DNA of 64,000 nucleotides from Micromonospora sp. RHAY321. GTDB lineage: Bacteria > Actinomycetota > Actinomycetes > Mycobacteriales > Micromonosporaceae. Shown piece after piece: positions 17,635-24,231 of this stretch. Both the position numbers and the translations under genes were made by a program. Below the pieces are notes generated by a model, which was given only the letters and a program-made list of their open reading frames with translations, searched no databases and was not told where the DNA came from. The stretch lies in the NCBI RefSeq assembly GCF_023896955.1, contig NZ_JAMHIW010000006.1:248001-312000 (forward strand). Direction: 5' to 3'. The stretch's first letter is position 1. Every line of letters begins with the position of its first letter.

Positions 17635-17673
17635 CGAACGGGCGGGCACCCACTCCGGGTGCCCGCCCGTTCG
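17635..17673 (+). terminator. Terminator hairpin after ponA2
   Basis: Perfect 17-bp stem (17635-17651 with 17657-17673), five-base loop, no T-tract. Symmetric, so it can serve both ponA2 and the convergent YqeY-like gene. Confidence 0.7.
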
Positions 17674-17708
17674 CCTGTCGGGAACTGTCGCCGGCGTGCG
17701 CCGATCGC

Positions 17709-18164
17709 TCAGAGGCCGAGCTGCCGGCGTACCTCGGCGGCCACCCGGCCACCCTCGGCCTGACCCGCCACCGCGGCCTGGGCCGCCTTCATGGCCGGGC
17801 CCATCTGGGCCTTGCCGGTGAAGCCGCCCTCGGCGAGCGCCGCCGACACCAGCTCGGTCAACTCGGCGTCCGAGAGCTGCTTGGGCAGGTAGCGGTCGAG
17901 CACCTCGCCCTCGGCGGTCTCCTTCGCGGCCTGCTCGGCGCGGCCCGCGTCGGCGAAGGCGGTGGCCGCCTCCCGACGCTTCTTGGCCTCCTTGGTCAGC
18001 ACCGCGAGCACCTCGTCGTCGGTGAGCTCGCGCTTGGCCTTGCCGGCGACCTCGGCGGTGCCGACGGCGGCCAGGGCCATCCGCAGCGTGGAGGTGGTCA
18101 GCTCGTCGCGCGCCTTGAGCGCGGAACGCATGTCGGCAGTGAGGCGGTCCTTCAGCGTGCTCAT
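17709..18164 (-). CDS. YqeY/GatB-tail-like protein
   Basis: 151 residues covering the full YqeY family: 'MSTLKDRLTADMRSALKARD' at the start, a helical N-half with 'ELTDDEVLAVLTKEAKKRREA', and 'YLPKQLSDAELTELV' leading into the small domain shared with the C-terminus of the GatB amidotransferase subunit. Family members are thought to touch tRNA or aminoacyl-tRNA metabolism but have no proven reaction. The start at 18164 is divergent from the phosphoesterase gene only 25 bases away, so the two promoters must overlap. Confidence 0.88.
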   Translation of the reverse strand: MSTLKDRLTADMRSALKARDELTTSTLRMALAAVGTAEVAGKAKRELTDDEVLAVLTKEAKKRREAATAFADAGRAEQAAKETAEGEVLDRYLPKQLSDAELTELVSAALAEGGFTGKAQMGPAMKAAQAAVAGQAEGGRVAAEVRRQLGL

Positions 18165-18176
18165 GGACGGTCAAAC

Positions 18177-18182
18177 TACCCT
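18177..18182 (+). promoter_or_regulatory. -10 element of the metallophosphoesterase gene
   Basis: TACCCT ends seven bases before ATG 18190; no Shine-Dalgarno is present, so the mRNA is probably leaderless. The -35 would fall within the start of the divergent YqeY-like gene. Confidence 0.4.
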
Positions 18183-18189
18183 GAACGCC

Positions 18190-19083
18190 ATGCGAAAGCG
18201 CACACTATTCCGACTCGCCGCCGGAACCGCCGCAGTCGGCGCGGCCACCCTCGCGTACGCGTCGCTCATCGAGCGCAACATGTTCACCCTGCGGCGGTAC
18301 GACGTGCCGATGCTGCCGGCCGACGCGGAACCGCTTCGCGTGCTGCACCTGTCGGACCTGCACATGATGCCCGACCAGGCGCGCAAGCAGCGCTGGGTGG
18401 CGTCGCTGGCCGCCCTCGACCCGGACCTGGTCGTGGTGACCGGCGACAACATGGCCCACCCGGGCGCCGTGCCGGGGGTGCTGCGGGCGCTGCAACCGCT
18501 CCTCGACTACCCGGGCGCCTTCGTGTTCGGCTCCAACGACTACACCGGGCCGGTGTGGAAGAACCCCTTCACCTACTTCCTGCCCGACCGGGAGTACACC
18601 GAGGGCACCGAACTGCCCTACGAGGAACTGCGCCAGGTGTTCACCGGTGCCGGCTGGGTGGACCTCAACAACGCCCGGACCACGCTGAAGGCCGGCGGCC
18701 GGCAGCTCGACCTCGTCGGCGTGGACGACCCACACATCGACCGGGACGACTACGAGTCGGTGTCCGGCGCGGTCTCTTCCTCGGCCGACCTGTCCATCGC
18801 GCTGGCGCACTCCCCCGAGCCCCGGGTGCTCGACCAGATGGCCGCCGACGGCTTCGGGCTGCTGCTGGCCGGGCACACCCACGGCGGGCAGGTCTGCGTA
18901 CCGGGCGCCGGGGCGCTCGTGACCAACTGCGGGCTGCCCCGCTCGATGGCGCGCGGACTGCACCGGTGGCCCGGCTCGGACTCCTGGCTCCACGTCTCCG
19001 CCGGCCTCGGCACCCACCCGACCGCCCCGGTCCGCTTCGCCTGCCCCCCGGAGGCGAGCATCCTCACCCTGATCCCCCGCTGA
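18190..19083 (+). CDS. Membrane-anchored metallophosphoesterase (Rv3683-type)
   Basis: 297 residues. A hydrophobic N-terminal helix (about 5-25) precedes a calcineurin-like phosphoesterase domain: LSDLH, 'VVTGDNMAHPG', 'FGSNDY' (the GNHD position), 'ALAHSPEP' and 'LAGHTHGGQ'. These supply the dinuclear metal site. It belongs to the YkuE-like group, some of which act on UDP-2,3-diacylglucosamine-like or other phosphodiesters; the true substrate here is unknown. Its position after ponA2 matches Rv3683 of M. tuberculosis, a conserved placement suggesting a cell-envelope role. Confidence 0.88.
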   Translation: MRKRTLFRLAAGTAAVGAATLAYASLIERNMFTLRRYDVPMLPADAEPLRVLHLSDLHMMPDQARKQRWVASLAALDPDLVVVTGDNMAHPGAVPGVLRALQPLLDYPGAFVFGSNDYTGPVWKNPFTYFLPDREYTEGTELPYEELRQVFTGAGWVDLNNARTTLKAGGRQLDLVGVDDPHIDRDDYESVSGAVSSSADLSIALAHSPEPRVLDQMAADGFGLLLAGHTHGGQVCVPGAGALVTNCGLPRSMARGLHRWPGSDSWLHVSAGLGTHPTAPVRFACPPEASILTLIPR

Positions 19084-19090
19084 CGCATCC

Positions 19091-19111
19091 CGGGACGCCT
19101 CGGGCGTCCCG
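19091..19111 (+). terminator. Hairpin after the phosphoesterase gene
   Basis: Nine-base-pair perfect stem (19091-19099 with 19103-19111), three-base loop, eight bases after the stop. Confidence 0.55.
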
Positions 19112-19124
19112 GCGCGTCCGGCGT

Positions 19125-19204
19125 CAAGATCCGCGCAACATCAGGGATGTAGGCGACTCGCGGCGTCGGGAGGCCACAACATCGGTGAAGTTGCGCGGAT
19201 CTTG
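19125..19204. repeat. 80-bp intergenic palindrome with 15-bp perfect ends
   Basis: CAAGATCCGCGCAAC at 19125-19139 is the exact inverse of 19190-19204. The centre carries a second imperfect pairing (acatc/gatgt). The ends resemble, but are not the same as, those of the CGCGATC-ended elements at 9807 and 39627. Confidence 0.5.
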
Positions 19205-19243
19205 GCTGCTCGGGGCGCGGTCCGGTGCGCGGGGGTACCGAGT

Positions 19244-19271
19244 TTGACCATCGGGGCGGGTGGGCTACTAT
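19244..19271 (+). promoter_or_regulatory. Promoter of tRNA-Pro
   Basis: TTGACC (19244-19249) and TACTAT (19266-19271) with a 16-base spacer, 14 bases before the mature tRNA 5' end. Confidence 0.6.
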
Positions 19272-19285
19272 TTGTCGGCACCACT

Positions 19286-19362
<77 letters not shown>

Positions 19363-19367
19363 GGCAA

Positions 19368-19398
19368 GAGGGCACATCCGATCCATGGATGTGCCCTC
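19368..19398 (+). terminator. Terminator of tRNA-Pro
   Basis: Perfect 12-bp stem (19368-19379 with 19387-19398) and seven-base loop, starting six bases after the tRNA end. No T-run follows. Confidence 0.7.
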
Positions 19399-19441
19399 AG
19401 TGCTTTCTGTCGGTGGATCATGTGGCGTCTAAGCTGCCGCC

Positions 19442-19642
19442 GTGGACAGAAGGCATGGAGAGATCGTCGGCGGCCTCGGGACAGCGGGCGCGACCATTGG
19501 AGCGGTCCTTGTCTTTCTTGGCCTTGTCGGCCTTTACGACGACGAGGTTCTCTTCGCCGGTGCGCTGCTGGTGATCGCTGGCCTGCTGCTACGTATCGAG
19601 GCTGCCGTGTCGAGGGGCGGGAGGACGGGACCAGGCCTCTGA
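19442..19642 (+). CDS. Small two-helix membrane protein
   Basis: 66 residues. Two hydrophobic stretches (about 8-29 and 36-52) make up most of the chain; the tail is basic and Gly-rich. The GTG start has no ribosome-binding site but TAAGCT (19430-19435) ends six bases before it, the same leaderless geometry as several neighbours. No family recognised. Composition and promoter-like context favour a real gene, though it is short. Confidence 0.5.
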   Translation: MDRRHGEIVGGLGTAGATIGAVLVFLGLVGLYDDEVLFAGALLVIAGLLLRIEAAVSRGGRTGPGL

Positions 19643-19752
19643 CGGTGAGACGCCGAACGACCCGTCACATGGAGTCGGACAGCCGGCTACCGGCGAAGTG
19701 GACGCTTTTATTTCCGCACGACCTGTAGATCACCATCTGCGAGACTCGGCTC

Positions 19753-20115
19753 GTGTCTGGCAGCGGTGGGCAGCGTGATGTGACGGTCCTGTGGCGTCCG
19801 ACAGGGCCGAGGGAGCTTGAGTTGGTCGCTGCCTCCGGTTGGCGTCGCTGGCCGCCGCGACTGCCGGACCAGCCGATCTTCTACCCGGTGCTGAACGAGG
19901 ACTACGCGGTCAAGATCGCCCGCGACTGGAACGTCGCGGCCTCAGGCGTGGGCTACGTGACGAGGTTCGGCGTGGATTCCGCCTTCGTTGCTCGCTATCC
20001 CGTCCAGCAGGTCGGTGGGCAGACGATCCTGGAGTTGTGGGTGCCAGGCGAGGAGCTGGAAGAGTTCAACGACCACATCATCGGCAAGATTGAAGTGGTT
20101 CACGAGTTCCGGTGA
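19753..20115 (+). CDS. Small cytosolic protein of the 'ADP-ribosylation/crystallin J1' annotation family
   Basis: 120 residues. 'LWRPTGPRELELVAASGWRR', 'PPRLPDQPIFYPVLNEDYA', 'IARDWNVAASGVGYVTRF' and 'QQVGGQTILELWVPGEEL' match a small family often labelled 'ADP-ribosylation/crystallin J1' in databases. It is far too short to contain an ADP-ribosylglycohydrolase domain, so that name should not be read as an activity. GTG 19753 is the chosen start; a GTG a few codons later is possible. Upstream is a 66-residue membrane protein gene, with no obvious functional link. Confidence 0.75.
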   Translation: MSGSGGQRDVTVLWRPTGPRELELVAASGWRRWPPRLPDQPIFYPVLNEDYAVKIARDWNVAASGVGYVTRFGVDSAFVARYPVQQVGGQTILELWVPGEELEEFNDHIIGKIEVVHEFR

Positions 20116-20536
20116 CCTTGTCTTGGTCGATGCCTGAGTGCGGGCCACAGGTCATCGCGGCCTGCACCGAACAGAAGGCCGCCTCGGCGTCAGGTCGCTC
20201 GACCGTCCCGGCGTCACACCCGGCCACGCACCACGAGGCGCTCCCCCGGCCGGTCTCGGCAAGACGCGTGATACCTCAGAGGCATATTCATGCCTCTGAG
20301 GTATCGCAACCACCGCAACGACTGCCACCAGGCCGGGACCTGCCGTGCCCGGGGGCAGGTATCAGGACGTGGCCGTCTGATGACCGGGGCACCGAGCGGC
20401 ACCGCCCCGGGCGCGGACATCAGAACCTGTGGTGCGGCGGCCTGGTGCGGCCAAGATAGGTGTTTCTGCCGATCCCCCGGCCTCGGGCGGCACCTAGCGT
20501 CGGTGGCACAGCGAACCGTCCGAGGGGGGACCACCG
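20116..20536. other. Gene-free region with a palindrome
   Basis: 421 bases between the small protein and the methyltransferase with no convincing coding frame. Its one striking element is the perfect palindrome at 20270-20305. The last 100 bases should hold the methyltransferase promoter; none is obvious. Confidence 0.5.
20270..20305. repeat. Perfect 16-bp palindrome, loop ATTC
   Basis: GATACCTCAGAGGCAT (20270-20285) is exactly inverted at 20290-20305. It shares the ATGCCT...GAGGT.TC pattern with the hairpin at 50762-50809. Could be a terminator of the upstream gene or a member of a dispersed palindrome family. Confidence 0.6.
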
Positions 20537-21352
20537 ATGAGCACCGCAATCGATCTCAGCACCGTCAAGGCACGACAGCAGGTGACCTGGGCCAGCGGCG
20601 ACTACGGCGCTGTCGCCGCGCTCATCCATCCGATCTCCGAATGGCTGGTGGCGGCGGCCGACCTGTCGGCCGGTTCCCGGGTGCTGGACGTGGCGACCGG
20701 CACCGGCAACGCCGCCATCGCCGCCGCGCGCTGCGGCTGCCTGGTGACGGGCGTCGACTACGTACCCGAACTGCTGGAGCGCGGCCACGCCCGGGCGGCG
20801 GCGGAGCGACTGCCGGTCACCTTCGTGGCCGGTGACGCGGAGCGGTTGGCGTACGCCGATGGTTCCTTCGACGCCGTGCTCTCCGTCGTCGGTGTGATGT
20901 TCGCGCCGGACCAGGAGCGGGCTGCCGCGGAGCTGGTCCGGGTCTGCCGGCCCGGCGGCACGGTGGCGCTGGCGTCGTGGACGCCGCAGGGATTCATCGG
21001 CGACCTCTTCCGCACGGTGGGGCGGCACGTGCCGCCGCCAGCGGGGCTGCGCCCGCCGGTCCAGTGGGGAGACGAGGACCGGGTCCGCGAGTTGCTCGGC
21101 GGGGCCGTCGGAGAACTGCGAACGGTACGTCGGGAGTTCGTCTTCCGTTTCGGTACGCCGGAGGAGTTCGCGCACTTCTTCAGAGCCAACTACGGGCCGA
21201 CGCTGAAGGCTTTCGAGGCGCTGCCCGAAGAGCGGCGACCGGAGCTGCAGGCCGACCTGGTGGAGCTGGCGCGGACGCACAACCGGTCCACGGACGGCAC
21301 CGTGCGGATTCCGGCCGAGTACCTGGAGGTGGTGGCCGAGCGGTCGGCCTGA
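20537..21352 (+). CDS. SAM-dependent methyltransferase (class I, UbiE/Methyltransf_11 type)
   Basis: 271 residues from ATG 20537, with GAGGGGGG about eight bases upstream. The Rossmann core shows motif I VLDVATGTGNAAIAA, motif II 'VTGVDYVPELLERG', 'VAGDAERLAYADGSFDAVLS' and 'ELVRVCRPGGTVALASW'. The C-terminal third ('FRFGTPEEFAHFFRANYGPT') is of the kind seen in small-molecule methyltransferases. It is monocistronic and convergent with the first secreted paralogue, sharing its terminator. Acceptor unknown. Confidence 0.85.
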   Translation: MSTAIDLSTVKARQQVTWASGDYGAVAALIHPISEWLVAAADLSAGSRVLDVATGTGNAAIAAARCGCLVTGVDYVPELLERGHARAAAERLPVTFVAGDAERLAYADGSFDAVLSVVGVMFAPDQERAAAELVRVCRPGGTVALASWTPQGFIGDLFRTVGRHVPPPAGLRPPVQWGDEDRVRELLGGAVGELRTVRREFVFRFGTPEEFAHFFRANYGPTLKAFEALPEERRPELQADLVELARTHNRSTDGTVRIPAEYLEVVAERSA

Positions 21353-21391
21353 TCCGCGTCGGAACGCGATCGGTCAGCGGGGGGAAACGAC

Positions 21392-21424
21392 CGGGGCCGG
21401 CACCACCAAGCGGCGCCGGCCCCG
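21392..21424. terminator. Bidirectional hairpin between methyltransferase and secreted paralogue 1
   Basis: Perfect 10-bp stem (21392-21401 with 21415-21424), loop of 13, sited 39 bases after one stop and 16 bases after the other. Confidence 0.6.
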
Positions 21425-21440
21425 AGTCGGTGACGGTCGG

Positions 21441-24074
21441 TCAGGAGGCGGCGGCGATGAAGTAGCCGGCCTGGTCGACGATCACGTCCGTGCTGCCCGA
21501 ACTGGCGTTGTACAGCGCCACCGAAGTCACCCCGACCCGGACGACGGCCAGGTTGGAGGCCGTCTCGCCAGCGACGAAGTTGAGGTTGGACGTCGTCGGG
21601 CGCGGCTCTTCGAATGGGTAGGCGGTGAGCACGCCCGCGGTGGTCGGCCGAGTGACCGTCAGGTTGGCGATCAGCGCGGTCGGGCAATCCTTGCTGCTGC
21701 TACTGCAGTACGACCTGTTCTGCACGTTCGCCGGGGCGAAGCCGATCGACGAGTTCGACGCGACCGGCCCGATGGGGCGGTACGACAGGCCGGTGCCGTC
21801 CCGCGTGTCGGCCACCCGGCGCGGGCCGTACGGCACGTAGGTCTGGTCGGCGCCGGAGACCGTCGAGCCGAACCAACCGGCCAGGTCGGCGATCACGTGC
21901 ACGGTGCCCGAGCTCTGGTTGTAGATGTTCACCTTGCCATTGACGACCGGCACCATCACCAGGTTGGGAATCGTCTGCCCGGCCGCGAAGTTCAGGTTGG
22001 ACGCCACCGGCACCAGGGACCCGCCGGGGAACACCTTCAGCACGCCGGCGGCCGTCGGCGCGGTGACCGTCACGTTCAGGACAGCGGCGGTCGCGTCGAC
22101 CGGCAGCCTGGACGACAGGTCGATCTGCCGCGACGTGTCCGGCAGGTACGGGCCGGCGGTTCCCTCGCGGCTGTCGGCCACCCGCACAGGGTTGAGCGGC
22201 TTGAACCCGGAACCCGTGGCGCCGAACCAACCCTGGAGGTCGGCCAGCACGTGAACGGTGCCGCCGCTGCTGTTGCGGAACCGGATCGTTCCGTTGGTCA
22301 GCGGAATGGTCACCAGGTTCGGCACCGTCTCGTTGGCGACGAAGTTGACGCTCGACGCGCTCGGCAGCGGGGTGCCGTCCGGGTAGACGGTGAGGAATCC
22401 GCCGGTCGTCGGCTGGGTCGCCGTCACGTTCAGCACCACCGCGCTGATGTCCGCCGCCGGCACACCACCGATGCTCGGCACCGGCAGCAGCACCTCGGCG
22501 TTCGGCGCGACCGGCACGGAGGTGCTGGTCCCGATCCCGGACCGGGTGTCCAGCAGCCGGGTCGGGGTGACCGGGTTGTAGCGGGCGCCGACCACCGTGC
22601 AGCCACCCTTGTACAGGTCGAACTCCGGGACGACCCGGAAGCCGTTCGCGCTCGCGTACACCCGCACGCAGGCCTGGCCAGCCCGGCGCACCGTCTGCTC
22701 GTGGACCGGGCTGCCGGCGAGCTGCATGAAGCGATCGCCGAGCAGGTGGTAGGCGAAGGTGCCGCCAGCCGTCTCCACCGGCCACGAACGCGTCCAGGGC
22801 AGCCGGGTCACGATGTCGAACGGGCCACCGCCCACCTTCCGGCTGACGGTGACGGTGTCGCTGCCGGTCCAGGGGCTGGAGACCTCGACCGCGCCGCGGT
22901 CCCGGTACCCCGACCCGGTGCCCGTGTTCGGTACCTCCGGCACGTCGGAGCGAGGGTTGCCGAGCATGTCGAGCGGGCCGGAGCCGACCGCGCCCGCGTC
23001 CGCCGAGTCGATTGCCGGCGACGTGCGGTCGACGGCGATCCACGGCCGCTCGGCACCCTGCTGCGGCGTGAGCTTCGGATCGGCGGCGATGTCCTGGGCG
23101 CCCTGGCCGGTCGCCGCGCGGAACGCCGCGAGGTCGGCGTAGGCGGTGTCGCCCCAGGCGTACAGCGCGCCACCGCTCGCCGGGTCGATCAGGTTGTGGT
23201 CGGCGACGCTCTGCCCGACGGACGCCGCAGAGAGCGTGATCGCGGTGGCGGCGGCCGGGTCGGCGCAGGCGGCGGGCGCACTGCCCGACAGGTCGGCGGC
23301 CTGCACGATGTTGTTCCGAATGGCCACCCCCGGCGAGGAGCCGGTCACGGTGATGCCCGAGGCGCAGCCGGTCACCAGCGTGTTCCCGGTGATCGCCGTG
23401 CCGGGCGCGTCGGTGACCGTCAGGCCACCCCGGAACTGGTTGCCGGTGACCACGGCACCGGACACTCCGGCACCGATCGTCACCCCGGGCGCACCGGAGG
23501 CGCCGAACCAGCTCCTGCTGACGGTGACGTCACCGGACGCCCCGGTGACACGGACCCCGACCACGCCGGACAGCGGGCGGACGCTGAGCCCGTCCACGGT
23601 CACCCGGGTCGATCCGTCGACCAGGACCGGCTCGGCGGCGCCCGACGTCCGCACGGAGAAGCCCTCGACCCTGACGTCATGCACACCGTTGAGCGAGAAC
23701 GCGTTGCCTCCGGAGGCGGGCGCGCTCACCGTCACAGCGCCGTTCGGACCGTTCACCGCCCGGAAGGTGATCGGTGCGTCGCTGGTGCCCGAGCGGGTGA
23801 TCGCCACCTTCTCCACGTAGGAGCCGGGTTGCACGAGGATCGTCTGGCCCGGCTGCGCGGCCGCAGAGGCGGCCGAGATCGTGCAGTACGGCCGGTCGAC
23901 CGTGCCCTCGCCCGGGCCAGGGTAGGGACAGCCGGCCCTGCTGACGTACACATCGGATCCGCTCGCCACCGCCTGCCCGGCGGCCGGTGCCGCTCCCGCG
24001 GGCGGCGTCGGCCCGACCAGGCCGACACCACCAACCAGTGGTACGAGCGCAAGCGACCACAGTCTTGTTCTCAT
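21441..24074 (-). CDS. Secreted beta-helix / LDTR-module protein, paralogue 1 of 4
   Basis: 877 residues; ATG 24074 is preceded by a GGGGG ribosome-binding site (the in-frame ATG at 24101 is less likely). Signal peptide (about 1-35); a right-handed beta-helix region (about 40-400) opening with 'DVYVSRAGC', 'RPYCTIS', 'ILVQPGSYVEKVAITRSGT', 'PITFRAVN'; a beta-rich middle domain (about 400-500) with two cysteines; three C-terminal modules of ~115-130 residues, each starting R-[LV]-x-D-[TS]-R and containing [VL]NF.A.[EQT]T..NL and an aromatic-Phe end (GWFG, GYFI). No LPXTG or transmembrane anchor. No catalytic residues recognised. Module 3 has a CSSSSKDC insertion. Function unknown; surface or exported role inferred. 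Confidence 0.82.
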   Translation of the reverse strand: MRTRLWSLALVPLVGGVGLVGPTPPAGAAPAAGQAVASGSDVYVSRAGCPYPGPGEGTVDRPYCTISAASAAAQPGQTILVQPGSYVEKVAITRSGTSDAPITFRAVNGPNGAVTVSAPASGGNAFSLNGVHDVRVEGFSVRTSGAAEPVLVDGSTRVTVDGLSVRPLSGVVGVRVTGASGDVTVSRSWFGASGAPGVTIGAGVSGAVVTGNQFRGGLTVTDAPGTAITGNTLVTGCASGITVTGSSPGVAIRNNIVQAADLSGSAPAACADPAAATAITLSAASVGQSVADHNLIDPASGGALYAWGDTAYADLAAFRAATGQGAQDIAADPKLTPQQGAERPWIAVDRTSPAIDSADAGAVGSGPLDMLGNPRSDVPEVPNTGTGSGYRDRGAVEVSSPWTGSDTVTVSRKVGGGPFDIVTRLPWTRSWPVETAGGTFAYHLLGDRFMQLAGSPVHEQTVRRAGQACVRVYASANGFRVVPEFDLYKGGCTVVGARYNPVTPTRLLDTRSGIGTSTSVPVAPNAEVLLPVPSIGGVPAADISAVVLNVTATQPTTGGFLTVYPDGTPLPSASSVNFVANETVPNLVTIPLTNGTIRFRNSSGGTVHVLADLQGWFGATGSGFKPLNPVRVADSREGTAGPYLPDTSRQIDLSSRLPVDATAAVLNVTVTAPTAAGVLKVFPGGSLVPVASNLNFAAGQTIPNLVMVPVVNGKVNIYNQSSGTVHVIADLAGWFGSTVSGADQTYVPYGPRRVADTRDGTGLSYRPIGPVASNSSIGFAPANVQNRSYCSSSSKDCPTALIANLTVTRPTTAGVLTAYPFEEPRPTTSNLNFVAGETASNLAVVRVGVTSVALYNASSGSTDVIVDQAGYFIAAAS

Positions 24075-24185
24075 CACAGCCCCCGCTGAAAGATCGACCA
24101 TCTGCGGACGGGAGCCTATACCGACGTTCGGCTATGCGGGGCCGCCGACCGGTGCACTGTCGGGTCCCCGGTACGGGTGTGTGGA

Positions 24186-24218
24186 ACGGCCGCCCATCGA
24201 TGGACGATGGACGGCCGT
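24186..24218 (-). terminator. Hairpin downstream of secreted paralogue 2
   Basis: Fourteen-base arms (24186-24199 and 24205-24218) with one mismatch and a five-base loop, 14 bases after the paralogue 2 stop. It separates paralogue 2 from paralogue 1. Confidence 0.6.
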
Positions 24219-24231
24219 GGACACTCGACGG

